This document shows positions 51,901-63,569 of a stretch of DNA of 64,000 nt, piece by piece. Under the pieces are notes generated by a model. It was given only the letters and a program-made list of their open reading frames with translations, was not told the DNA's origin and ran no database searches. Both the position numbers and the translations under genes were made by a program. Every line of letters begins with the position of its first letter. The first letter of the stretch is position 1. Source of the DNA: Pisaster brevispinus (Eukaryota; Echinodermata; Asteroidea; Forcipulatida; Asteriidae); contig JAMKCF010000019.1 of assembly GCA_023634235.1 (NCBI GenBank), forward strand, positions 12,417,684-12,481,683, read 5' to 3'.

Positions 51901-54900
51901 CAAATCCGATGTTGTTATGGGTGTGATTTGACCCTCCTTGTATTTTATTTCGTTTCTTCTTCTTTTTGTGCAGCTCCGTGTACAAAAATCCCACTGAAGA
52001 TGCTTTTGAGTGGCTTTCTGAGTGTCCCAGCCTGCAGGCCATTTCCGGCACGAAGATGGTGCACATCGGCCCGAAAAGTCTGATGTTCGGGTGAAGTGGA
52101 ATTCAAGGCACACTCAGGTACAAATTTCGTCTCTCTAGCATTTCTAGTTCATGAGTTATTCTCAAACTTAGCTCGGGTGTTGTTTCAAATCATTCTTCGG
52201 GTGGACATGTCTTGCCTTTGTTGTTGCTCGGCCCCGGCGCGTGGGCTAACTTGCCGGTGGTTGTAGCCCTATTCCGGGGCCGCTCGCCCCGCCTAGAAAA
52301 TGCTCAGAGACACGGATCTACAACGAGGTGAGAGCCCTGAATCGTGGCTTTCCAGTGGTGGAAACCTTGTGCAAATCCGATGTTGTTATGGGTGTGATTT
52401 GACCCTCCTTGTATTTTATTTCGTTTCTTCTTCTTTTTGTGCAGCTCCGTGTACAAAAATCCCACTGAAGATGCTTTTGAGTGGCTTTCTGAGTGTCCCA
52501 GCCTGCAGGCCATTTCCGGCACGAAGATGGTGCACATCGGCCCAAAAAGTCTGATGTTCGGGTGAAGTGGAATTCAAGGCACACTCAGGTACAAATTTCG
52601 TCTCTCTAGCATTTCTAGTTCATGAGTTATTCTCAAACTTAGCTCGGGTGTTGTTTCAAGTCATTCTTCGGGTGGACATGTCTTGCCTTTGTTGTTGCTC
52701 GGCCCCGGCGCGTGGGCTAACTTGCCGGTGGTTGTAGCCCTATTCCGGGGCCGCTCGCCCCGCCTAGAAAATGCTCAGAGACACGGATCCACGACGAGGT
52801 GAGAGCCCTGAATCGTGGCTTTCCAGTGGTGGAAACCTTGTGCAAATCCGATGTTGTTATGGGTGTGATTTGACCCTCCTTGTATTTTATTTCGTTTCTT
52901 CTTCTTTTTGTGCAGCTCCGTGTACAAAAATCCCACTGAAGATGCTTTTGAGTGGCTTTCTGAGTGTCCCAGCCTGCAGGCCATTTCCGGCACGAAGATG
53001 GTGCACATCGGCCCGAAAAGTCTGATGTTCGGGTGAAGTGGAATTCAAGGCACACTCAGGTACAAATTTCGTCTCTCTAGCATTTCTAGTTCATGAGTTA
53101 TTCTCAAACTTAGCTCGGGTGTTGTTTCAAATCATTCTTCGGGTGGACATGTCTTGCCTTTGTTGTTGCTCGGCCCCGGCGCGTGGGCTAACTTGCCGGT
53201 GGTTGTAGCCCTATTCCGGGGCCGCTCGCCCCGCCTAGAAAATGCTCAGAGACACGGATCTACAACGAAGTGAGAGCCCTGAATCGTGGCTTTCCAGTGG
53301 TGGAAACCTTGTGCAAATCCGATGTTGTTATGGGTGTGATTTGACCCTCCTTGTATTTTATTTCGTTTCTTCTTCTTTTTGTGCAGCTCCGTGTACAAAA
53401 ATCCCACTGAAGATGCTTTTGAGTGGCTTTCTGAGTGTCCCAGCCTGCAGGCCATTTCCGGCACGAAGATGGTGCACATCGGCCCGAAAAGTCTGATGTT
53501 CGGGTGAAGTGGAATTCAAGGCACACTCAGGTACAAATTTCGTCTCTCTAGCATTTCTAGTTCATGAGTTATTCTCAAACTTAGCTCGGGTGTTGTTTCA
53601 AATCATTCTTCGGGTGGACATGTCTTGCCTTTGTTGTTGCTCGGCCCCGGCGCGTGGGCTAACTTGCCGGTGGTTGTAGCCCTATTCCGGGGCCGCTCGC
53701 CCCGCCTAGAAAATGCTCAGAGACACGGATCCACGACGAGGTGAGAGCCCTGAATCGTGGCTTTCCAGTGGTGGAAACCTTGTGCAAATCCGATGTTGTT
53801 ATGGGTGTGATTTGACCCTCCTTGTATTTTATTTCGTTTCTTCTTCTTTTTGTGCAGCTCCGTGTACAAAAATCCCACTGAAGATGCTTTTGAGTGGCTT
53901 TCTGAGTGTCCCAGCCTGCAGGCCATTTCCGGCACGAAGATGGTGCACATCGGCCCAAAAAGTCTGATGTTCGGGTGAAGTGGAATTCAAGGCACACTCA
54001 GGTACAAATTTCGTCTCTCTAGCATTTCTAGTTCATGAGTTATTCTCAAACTTAGCTCGGGTGTTGTTTCAAGTCATTCTTCGGGTGGACATGTCTTGCC
54101 TTTGTTGTTGCTCGGCCCCGGCGCGTGGGCTAACTTGCCGGTGGTTGTAGTCCTATTCCGGGGCCGCTCGCCCCGCCTAGAAAATGCTCAGAGACACGGA
54201 TCCACGACGAGGTGAGAGCCCTGAATCGTGGCTTTCCAGTGGTGGAAACCTTGTGCAAATCCGATGTTGTTATGGGTGTGATTTGACCCTCCTTGTATTT
54301 TATTTCGTTTCTTCTTCTTTTTGTGCAGCTCCGTGTACAAAAATCCCACTGAAGATGCTTTTGAGTGGCTTTCTGAGTGTCCCAGCCTGCAGGCCATTTC
54401 CGGCACGAAGATGGTGCACATCGGCCCAAAAAGTCTGATGTTCGGGTGAAGTGGAATTCAAGGCACACTCAGATACAAATTTCGTCTCTCTAGCATTTCT
54501 AGTTCATGAGTTATTCTCAAACTTAGCTCGGGTGTTGTTTCAAATCATTCTTCGGGTGGACATGTCTTGCCTTTGTTGTTGCTCGGCCCCGGCGCGTGGG
54601 CTAACTTGCCGGTGGTTGTAGCCCTATTCCGGGGCCGCTCGCCCCGCCTAGAAAATGCTCAGAGACACGGATCCACGACGAGGTGAGAGCCCTGAATCGT
54701 GGCTTTCCAGTGGTGGAAACCTTGTGCAAATCCGATGTTGTTATGGGTGTGATTTGACCCTCCTTGTATTTTATTTCGTTTCTTCTTCTTTTTGTGCAGC
54801 TCCGTGTACAAAAATCCCACTGAAGATGCTTTTGAGTGGCTTTCTGAGTGTCCCAGCCTGCAGGCCATTTCCGGCACGAAGATGGTGCACATCGGCCCAA

Positions 54901-55571
54901 AAAGTCTGATGTTCGGGTGAAGTGGAATTCAAGGCACACTCAGGTACAAATTTCGTCTCTCTAGCATTTCTAGTTCATGAGTTATTCTCAAACTTAGCTC
55001 GGGTGTTGTTTCAAGTCATTCTTCGGGTGGACATGTCTTGCCTTTGTTGTTGCTCGGCCCCGGCGCGTGGGCTAACTTGCCGGTGGTTGTAGTCCTATTC
55101 CGGGGCCGCTCGCCCCGCCTAGAAAATGCTCAGAGACACGGATCCACGACGAGGTGAGAGCCCTGAATCGTGGCTTTCCAGTGGTGGAAACCTTGTGCAA
55201 ATCCGATGTTGTTATGGGTGTGATTTGACCCTCCTTGTATTTTATTTCGTTTCTTCTTCTTTTTGTGCAGCTCCGTGTACAAAAATCCCACTGAAGATGC
55301 TTTTGAGTGGCTTTCTGAGTGTCCCAGCCTGCAGGCCATTTCCGGCACGAAGATGGTGCACATCGGCCCAAAAAGTCTGATGTTCGGGTGAAGTGGAATT
55401 CAAGGCACACTCAGATACAAATTTCGTCTCTCTAGCATTTCTAGTTCATGAGTTATTCTCAAACTTAGCTCGGGTGTTGTTTCAAATCATTCGTCGGGTG
55501 GACATGTCTTGCCTTTGTTGTTGCTCGGCCCCGGCGCGTGGGCTAACTTGCCGGTGGTTGTAGCCCTATTC
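48979..55571. repeat. Array domain 10: mixed two- and three-unit periods
   Basis: Fourteen units (landmarks 49004, where ATG is ACG, to 55126). The marker TTCAAGTCATT occurs at 49,363, 50,305, 51,247, 52,660, 54,073 and 55,015. Spacings are 942, 942, 1,413, 1,413 and 942 bp, so dimers and trimers are interleaved. GTAGTCC (near 54,150 and 55,092) and CTCAGATACAA (54,473 and 55,415) form a 942-bp duplicated pair. Unit 50416 has the left-hand CTCTGTG and the region after unit 51358 has the left-hand CGGATGG, each as a single-site exception in the right-hand family. Confidence 0.85.
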
Positions 55572-55718
55572 CGGGGCCGCTCGCCCCGCCTAGAAAATGC
55601 TCAGAGACACGGATCCACGACGAGGTGAGAGCCCTGAATCGTGGCTTTCCAGTGGTGGAAACCTTGTGCAAATCCGATGTTGTTATGGGTGTGATTTGAC
55701 CCTCCTTGTATTTTGTTT
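55572..55718. repeat. Truncated 147-bp unit (324-bp internal deletion)
   Basis: This unit is normal up to TTGTATTTTGTTT in the pyrimidine-rich part of the intron-like segment, then jumps straight to CGGGGCCGCTCG, the start of the next unit at 55,719. About 324 bp are missing, including the acceptor, the exon-like segment and the second intron-like segment. The joint shares only CG between the two partners, so microhomology is minimal. It is the only strongly truncated unit in the window. A minus-strand open frame running across this joint is a by-product. Confidence 0.95.
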
Positions 55719-57602
55719 CGGGGCCGCTCGCCCCGCCTAGAAAATGCTCAGAGACACGGATCCACGACGAGGTGAGAGCCCTGAATCGTGGCTTTCCAGT
55801 GGTGGAAACCTTGTGCAAATCCGATGTTGTTATGGGTGTGATTTGACCCTCCTTGTATTTTATTTCGTTTCTTCTTCTTTTTGTGCAGCTCCGTGTACAA
55901 AAATCCCACTGAAGATGCTTTTGAGTGGCTTTCTGAGTGTCCCAGCCTGCAGGCCATTTCCGGCACGAAGATGGTGCACATCGGCCCGAAAAGTCTGATG
56001 TTCGGGTGAAGTGGAATTCAAGGCACACTCAGGTACAAATTTCGTCTCTCTAGCATTTCTAGTTCATGAGTTATTCTCAAACTTAGCTCGGGTGTTGTTT
56101 CAAATCATTCTTCGGGTGGACATGTCTTGCCTTTGTTGTTGCTCGGCCCCGGCGCGTGGGCTAACTTGCCGGTGGTTGTAGCCCTATTCCGGGGCCGCTC
56201 GCCCCGCCTAGAAAATGCTCAGAGACACGGATCTACAACGAAGTGAGAGCCCTGAATCGTGGCTTTCCAGTGGTGGAAACCTTGTGCAAATCCGATGTTG
56301 TTATGGGTGTGATTTGACCCTCCTTGTATTTTATTTCGTTTCTTCTTCTTTTTGTGCAGCTCCGTGTACAAAAATCCCACTGAAGATGCTTTTGAGTGGC
56401 TTTCTGAGTGTCCCAGCCTGCAGGCCATTTCCGGCACGAAGATGGTGCACATCGGCCCGAAAAGTCTGATGTTCGGGTGAAGTGGAATTCAAGGCACACT
56501 CAGGTACAAATTTCGTCTCTCTAGCATTTCTAGTTCATGAGTTATTCTCAAACTTAGCTCGGGTGTTGTTTCAAATCATTCTTCGGGTGGACATGTCTTG
56601 CCTTTGTTGTTGCTCGGCCCCGGCGCGTGGGCTAACTTGCCGGTGGTTGTAGCCCTATTCCGGGGCCGCTCGCCCCGCCTAGAAAATGCTCAGAGACACG
56701 GATCTACGACGAGGTGAGAGCCCTGAATCGTGGCTTTCCAGTGGTGGAAACCTTGTGCAAATCCGATGTTGTTATGGGTGTGATTTGACCCTCCTTGTAT
56801 TTTATTTCGTTTCTTCTTCTTTTTGTGCAGCTCCGTGTACAAAAATCCCACTGAAGATGCTTTTGAGTGGCTTTCTGAGTGTCCCAGCCTGCAGGCCATT
56901 TCCGGCACGAAGATGGTGCACATCGGCCCAAAAAGTCTGATGTTCGGGTGAAGTGGAATTCAAGGCACACTCAGGTACAAATTTCGTCTCTCTAGCATTT
57001 CTAGTTCATGAGTTATTCTCAAACTTAGCTCGGGTGTTGTTTCAAGTCATTCTTCGGGTGGACATGTCTTGCCTTTGTTGTTGCTCGGCCCCGGCGCGTG
57101 GGCTAACTTGCCGGTGGTTGTAGTCCTATTCCGGGGCCGCTCGCCCCGCCTAGAAAATGCTCAGAGACACGGATCCACGACGAGGTGAGAGCCCTGAATC
57201 GTGGCTTTCCAGTGGTGGAAACCTTGTGCAAATCCGATGTTGTTATGGGTGTGATTTGACCCTCCTTGTATTTTATTTCGTTTCTTCTTCTTTTTGTGCA
57301 GCTCCGTGTACAAAAATCCCACTGAAGATGCTTTTGAGTGGCTTTCTGAGTGTCCCAGCCTGCAGGCCATTTCCGGCACGAAGATGGTGCACATCGGCCC
57401 AAAAAGTCTGATGTTCGGGTGAAGTGGAATTCAAGGCACACTCAGATACAAATTTCGTCTCTCTAGCATTTCTAGTTCATGAGTTATTCTCAAACTTAGC
57501 TCGGGTGTTGTTTCAAATCATTCTTCGGGTGGACATGTCTTGCCTTTGTTGTTGCTCGGCCCCGGCGCGTGGGCTAACTTGCCGGTGGTTGTAGCCCTAT
57601 TC
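55719..57602. repeat. Four-unit block copied from 52,746-54,629
   Basis: Units 55744, 56215, 56686 and 57157 repeat the order of markers seen in units 52771, 53242, 53713 and 54184: CCCGAAAAG; CAACGAAGTGAG with CCCGAAAAG; TTCAAGTCATT with GTAGTCC; CTCAGATACAA. The offset is 2,973 bp, which is six units plus the 147-bp truncated unit. One difference is GGATCT in unit 56686 against GGATCC in 53713. The copy begins immediately after the truncated unit, so the truncation marks an edge of this rearrangement. Confidence 0.8.
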
Positions 57603-60600
57603 CGGGGCCGCTCGCCCCGCCTAGAAAATGCTCAGAGACACGGATCCACGACGAGGTGAGAGCCCTGAATCGTGGCTTTCCAGTGGTGGAAACCTTGTGC
57701 AAATCCGATGTTGTTATGGGTGTGATTTGACCCTCCTTGTATTTTATTTCGTTTCTTCTTCTTTTTGTGCAGCTCCGTGTACAAAAATCCCACTGAAGAT
57801 GCTTTTGAGTGGCTTTCTGAGTGTCCCAGCCTGCAGGCCATTTCCGGCACGAAGATGGTGCACATCGGCCCGAAAAGTCTGATGTTCGGGTGAAGTGGAA
57901 TTCAAGGCACACTCAGGTACAAATTTCGTCTCTCTAGCATTTCTAGTTCATGAGTTATTCTCAAACTTAGCTCGGGTGTTGTTTCAAATCATTCTTCGGG
58001 TGGACATGTCTTGCCTTTGTTGTTGCTCGGCCCCGGCGCGTGGGCTAACTTGCCGGTGGTTGTAGCCCTATTCCGGGGCCGCTCGCCCCGCCTAGAAAAT
58101 GCTCAGAGACACGGATCCACGACGAGGTGAGAGCCCTGAATCGTGGCTTTCCAGTGGTGGAAACCTTGTGCAAATCCGATGTTGTTATGGGTGTGATTTG
58201 ACCCTCCTTGTATTTTATTTCGTTTCTTCTTCTTTTTGTGCAGCTCCGTGTACAAAAATCCCACTGAAGATGCTTTTGAGTGGCTTTCTGAGTGTCCCAG
58301 CCTGCAGGCCATTTCCGGCACGAAGATGGTGCACATCGGCCCAAAAAGTCTAATGTTCGGGTGAAGTGGAATTCAAGGCACACTCAGGTACAAATTTCGT
58401 CTCTCTAGCATTTCTAGTTCATGAGTTATTCTCAAACTTAGCTCGGGTGTTGTTTCAAATCATTCTTCGGGTGGACATGTCTTGCCTTTGTTGTTGCTCG
58501 GCCCCGGCGCGTGGGCTAACTTGCCGGTGGTTGTAGCCCTATTCCGGGGCCGCTCGCCCCGCCTAGAAAATGCTCAGAGACACGGATCCACGACGATGTG
58601 AGAGCCCTGAATCGTGGCTTTCCAGTGGTGGAAACCTTGTGCAAATCCGATGTTGTTATGGGTGTGATTTGACCCTCCTTGTATTTTATTTCGTTTCTTC
58701 TTCTTTTTGTGCAGCTCCGTGTACAAAAATCCCACTGAAGATGCTTTTGAGTGGCTTTCTGAGTGTCCCAGCCTGCAGGCCATTTCCGGCACGAAGATGG
58801 TGCACATCGGCCCAAAAAGTCTGATGTTCGGGTGAAGTGGAATTCAAGGCACACTCAGGTACAAATTTCGTCTCTCTAGCATTTCTAGTTCATGAGTTAT
58901 TCTCAAACTTAGCTCGGGTGTTGTTTCAAATCATTCTTCGGGTGGACATGTCTTGCCTTTGTTGTTGCTCGGCCCCGGCGCGTGGGCTAACTTGCCGGTG
59001 GTTGTAGCCCTATTCCGGGGCCGCTCGCCCCGCCTAGAAAATGCTCAGAGACACGGATCCACGACGAGGTGAGAGCCCTGAATCGTGGCTTTCCAGTGGT
59101 GGAAACCTTGTGCAAATCCGATGTTGTTATGGGTGTGATTTGACCCTCCTTGTATTTTATTTCGTTTCTTCTTCTTTTTGTGCAGCTCCGTGTACAAAAA
59201 TCCCACTGAAGATGCTTTTGAGTGGCTTTCTGAGTGTCCCAGCCTGCAGGCCATTTCCGGCACGAAGATGGTGCACATCGGCCCAAAAAGTCTGATGTTC
59301 GGGTGAAGTGGAATTCAAGGCACACTCAGGTACAAATTTCGTCTCTCTAGCATTTCTAGTTCATGAGTTATTCTCAAACTTAGCTCGGGTGTTGTTTCAA
59401 ATCATTCTTCGGGTGGACATGTCTTGCCTTTGTTGTTGCTCGGCCCCGGCGCGTGGGCTAACTTGCCGGTGGTTGTAGCCCTATTCCGGGGCCGCTCGCC
59501 CCGCCTAGAAAATGCTCAGAGACACGGATCTACAACGAGGTGAGAGCCCTGAATCGTGGCTTTCCAGTGGTGGAAACCTTGTGCAAATCCGATGTTGTTA
59601 TGGGTGTGATTTGACCCTCCTTGTATTTTATTTCGTTTCTTCTTCTTTTTGTGCAGCTCCGTGTACAAAAATCCCACTGAAGATGCTTTTGAGTGGCTTT
59701 CTGAGTGTCCCAGCCTGCAGGCCATTTCCGGCACGAAGATGGTGCACATCGGCCCAAAAAGTCTGATGTTCGGGTGAAGTGGAATTCAAGGCACACTCAG
59801 GTACAAATTTCGTCTCTCTAGCATTTCTAGTTCATGAGTTATTCTCAAACTTAGCTCGGGTGTTGTTTCAAATCATTCTTCGGGTGGACATGTCTTGCCT
59901 TTGTTGTTGCTCGGCCCCGGCGCGTGGGCTAACTTGCCGGTGGTTGTAGCCCTATTCCGGGGCCGCTCGCCCCGCCTAGAAAATGCTCAGAGACACGGAT
60001 CCACGACGAGGTGAGAGCCCTGAATCGTGGCTTTCCAGTGGTGGAAACCTTGTGCAAATCCGATGTTGTTATGGGTGTGATTTGACCCTCCTTGTATTTT
60101 ATTTCGTTTCTTCTTCTTTTTGTGCAGCTCCGTGTACAAAAATCCCACTGAAGATGCTTTTGAGTGGCTTTCTGAGTGTCCCAGCCTGCAGGCCATTTCC
60201 GGCACGAAGATGGTGCACATCGGCCCAAAAAGTCTGATGTTCGGGTGAAGTGGAATTCAAGGCACACTCAGGTACAAATTTCGTCTCTCTAGCATTTCTA
60301 GTTCATGAGTTATTCTCAAACTTAGCTCGGGTGTTGTTTCAAATCATTCTTCGGGTGGACATGTCTTGCCTTTGTTGTTGCTCGGCCCCGGCGCGTGGGC
60401 TAACTTGCCGGTGGTTGTAGCCCTATTCCGGGGCCGCTCGCCCCGCCTAGAAAATGCTCAGAGACACGGATCCACGACGAGGTGAGAGCCCTGAATCGTG
60501 GCTTTCCAGTGGTGGAAACCTTGTGCAAATCCGATGTTGTTATGGGTGTGATTTGACCCTCCTTGTATTTTATTTCGTTTCTTCTTCTTTTTGTGCAGCT

Positions 60601-63209
60601 CCGTGTACAAAAATCCCACTGAAGATGCTTTTGAGTGGCTTTCTGAGTGTCCCAGCCTGCAGGCCATTTCCGGCACGAAGATGGTGCACATCGGCCCAAA
60701 AAGTCTGATGTTCGGGTGAAGTGGAATTCAAGGCACACTCAGGTACAAATTTCGTCTCTCTAGCATTTCTAGTTCATGAGTTATTCTCAAACTTAGCTCG
60801 GGTGTTGTTTCAAATCATTCTTCGGGTGGACATGTCTTGCCTTTGTTGTTGCTCGGCCCCGGCGCGTGGGCTAACTTGCCGGTGGTTGTAGCCCTATTCC
60901 GGGGCCGCTCGCCCCGCCTAGAAAATGCTCAGAGACACGGATCCACGACGAGGTGAGAGCCCTGAATCGTGGCTTTCCAGTGGTGGAAACCTTGTGCAAA
61001 TCCGATGTTGTTATGGGTGTGATTTGACCCTCCTTGTATTTTATTTCGTTTCTTCTTCTTTTTGTGCAGCTCCGTGTACAAAAATCCCACTGAAGATGCT
61101 TTTGAGTGGCTTTCTGAGTGTCCCAGCCTGCAGGCCATTTCCGGCACGAAGATGGTGCAAATCGGCCCAAAAAGTCTAATGTTCGGGTGAAGTGGAATTC
61201 AAGGCACACTCAGGTACAAATTTCGTCTCTCTAGCATTTCTAGTTCATGAGTTATTCTCAAACTTAGCTCGGGTGTTGTTTCAAATCATTCTTCGGGTGG
61301 ACATGTCTTGCCTTTGTTGTTGCTCGGCCCCGGCGCGTGGGCTAACTTGCCGGTGGTTGTAGCCCTATTCCGGGGCCGCTCGCCCCGCCTAGAAAATGCT
61401 CAGAGACACGGATCTACGACGAGGTGAGAGCCCTGAATCGTGGCTTTCCAGTGGTGGAAACCTTGTGCAAATCCGATGTTGTTATGGGTGTGATTTGACC
61501 CTCCTTGTATTTTATTTCGTTTCTTCTTCTTTTTGTGCAGCTCCGTGTACAAAAATCCCTCTGAAGATGCTTTTGAGTGGCTTTCTGAGTGTCCCAGCCT
61601 GCAGGCCATTTCCGGCACGAAGATGGTGCACATCGGCCCAAAAAGTCTGATGTTCGGGTGAAGTGGAATTCAAGGCACACTCAGGTACAAATTTCGTCTC
61701 TCTAGCATTTCTAGTTCATGAGTTATTCTCAAACTTAGCTCGGGTGTTGTTTCAAATCATTCTTCGGGTGGACATGTCTTGCCTTTGTTGTTGCTCGGCC
61801 CCGGCGCGTGGGCTAACTTGCCGGTGGTTGTAGCCCTATTCCGGGGCCGCTCGCCCCGCCTAGAAAATGCTCAGAGACACGGATCTACGACGAGGTGAGA
61901 GCCCTGAATCGTGGCTTTCCAGTGGTGGAAACCTTGTGCAAATCCGATGTTGTTATGGGTGTGATTTGACCCTCCTTGTATTTTATTTCGTTTCTTCTTC
62001 TTTTTTGTGCAGCTCCGTGTACAAAAATCCCACTGAAGATGCTTTTGAGTGGCTTTCTGAGTGTCCCAGCCTGCAGGCCATTTCCGGCACGAAGATGGTG
62101 CACATCGGCCCAAAAAGTCTGATGTTCGGGTGAAGTGGAATTCAAGGCACACTCAGGTACAAATTTCGTCTCTCTAGCATTTCTAGTTCATGAGTTATTC
62201 TCAAACTTAGCTCGGGTGTTGTTTCAAATCATTCTTCGGGTGGACATGTCTTGCCTTTGTTGTTGCTCGGCCCCGGCGCGTGGGCTAACTTGCCGGTGGT
62301 TGTAGCCCTATTCCGGGGCCGCTCGCCCCGCCTAGAAAATGCTCAGAGACACGGATCCACGACGAGGTGAGAGCCCTGAATCGTGGCTTTCCAGTGGTGG
62401 AAACCTTGTGCAAATCCGATGTTGTTATGGGTGTGATTTGACCCTCCTTGTATTTTATTTCGTTTCTTCTTCTTTTTGTGCAGCTCCGTGTACAAAAATC
62501 CCACTGAAGATGCTTTTGAGTGGCTTTCTGAGTGTCCCAGCCTGCAGGCCATTTCCGGCACGAAGATGGTGCACATCGGCCCAAAAAGTCTGATGTTCGG
62601 GTGAAGTGGAATTCAAGGCACACTCAGGTACAAATTTCGTCTCTCTAGCATTTCTAGTTCATGAGTTATTCTCAAACTTAGCTCGGGTGTTGTTTCAAAT
62701 CATTCTTCGGGTGGACATGTCTTGCCTTTGTTGTTGCTCGGCCCCGGCGCGTGGGCTAACTTGCCGGTGGTTGTAGCCCTATTCCGGGGCCGCTCGCCCC
62801 GCCTAGAAAATGCTCAGAGACACGGATCCACGACGAGGTGAGAGCCCTGAATCGTGGCTTTCCAGTGGTGGAAACCTTGTGCAAATCCGATGTTGTTATG
62901 GGTGTGATTTGACCCTCCTTGTATTTTATTTCGTTTCTTCTTCTTTTTGTGCAGCTCCGTGTACAAAAATCCCACTGAAGATGCTTTTGAGTGGCTTTCT
63001 GAGTGTCCCAGCCTGCAGGCCATTTCCGGCACGAAGATGGTGCACATCGGCCCAAAAAGTCTGATGTTCGGGTGAAGTGGAATTCAAGGCACACTCAGGT
63101 ACAAATTTCGTCTCTCTAGCATTTCTAGTTCATGAGTTATTCTCAAACTTAGCTCGGGTGTTGTTTCAAATCATTCTTCGGGTGGACATGTCTTGCCTTT
63201 GTTGTTGCT

Positions 63210-63263
63210 CGGCCCCGGCGCGTGGGCTAACTTGCCGGTGGTTGTAGCCCTATTCCGGGGCCG
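63210..63263. repeat. Compound GC-rich inverted repeat (representative copy)
   Basis: Annotated once here; it is present in nearly every unit. Outer arms CGGCCCCGG (63,210-63,218) and CCGGGGCCG (63,255-63,263) are perfect 9-bp reverse complements. Inside them, GGGCTA (63,224-63,229) pairs with TAGCCC (63,245-63,250) around a 15-nt loop. The result is a two-tier stem-loop of 54 nt. The left part contains CTAAC, a possible branch site. It could form a hairpin in RNA or a cruciform in DNA. I know of no named element with this form. Confidence 0.75.
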
Positions 63264-63308
63264 CTCGCCCCGCCTAGAAAATGCTCAGAGACACGGATCC
63301 ACGACGAG
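63248..63308 (+). pseudogene. Exon-like segment A, 61 nt (representative copy)
   Basis: It lies between a possible acceptor GGTTGTAG| and a good donor GAG|GTGAGA. In the frame that would join segment B (two bases completing a codon, then 19 codons, then AG shared with the next segment) it has no stop. The acceptor is the weak point: its pyrimidine tract is distant and interrupted by GC-rich sequence. One copy in each full unit. No protein family recognised. It may be only the 3' end of a longer ancestral exon. Confidence 0.35.
63256..63272. repeat. Short hairpin overlapping the compound inverted repeat
   Basis: CGGGGC (63,256-63,261), 5-nt loop CGCTC, then GCCCCG (63,267-63,272): a perfect 6-bp stem. 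Its left arm is the same DNA as the right arm of the larger inverted repeat, so the two structures exclude each other. It recurs once per unit and begins the unit as numbered here (1-17 in the first unit). Confidence 0.7.
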
Positions 63309-63425
63309 GTGAGAGCCCTGAATCGTGGCTTTCCAGTGGTGGAAACCTTGTGCAAATCCGATGTTGTTATGGGTGTGATTTGACCCTCCTTGTATTTTAT
63401 TTCGTTTCTTCTTCTTTTTGTGCAG
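63309..63425 (+). other. Intron-like segment 1, 117 nt (representative copy)
   Basis: It has a GTGAGA donor, a YTNAY-type branch candidate (TTGAC) about 42 nt before the 3' end, a long T/C-rich run (TTTCGTTTCTTCTTCTTTTT) and TGCAG at the acceptor. Length and T-richness fit a small plant-type intron. The parts are conserved in almost all units. Lesions seen: acceptor AG changed to AA at 17,601 and donor GT changed to TT at 47,148. The 117 nt are a multiple of three and free of stops in one frame, so an open frame starting at ATGCTCAGA runs through it. Confidence 0.6.
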
Positions 63426-63569
63426 CTCCGTGTACAAAAATCCCACTGAAGATGCTTTTGAGTGGCTTTCTGAGTGTCCCAGCCTGCAGGCCATTTCCGG
63501 CACGAAGATGGTGCACATCGGCCCAAAAAGTCTGATGTTCGGGTGAAGTGGAATTCAAGGCACACTCAG
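63426..63569 (+). pseudogene. Exon-like segment B, frameshifted form, 144 nt (representative copy)
   Basis: It runs from the TGCAG acceptor to CAG|GTACAA. In the frame starting after the first base it encodes SVYKNPTEDAFEWLSECPSL and continues to GPK, then an A5 run shifts it to SLMFG and a TGA stop. One extra A (A6) in other units restores the frame to the donor. The peptide has normal amino-acid balance, unlike the Cys/Arg-rich peptide of the neighbouring frame. I do not recognise the family; a resemblance of WLSECPSLQAI to leucine-rich repeats is too slight to use. Confidence 0.5.

Noticed and set aside
55543..56028. 161-residue minus-strand open frame
   Set aside because: It exists only because the 324-bp deletion at 55,719 fuses two shadow frames.
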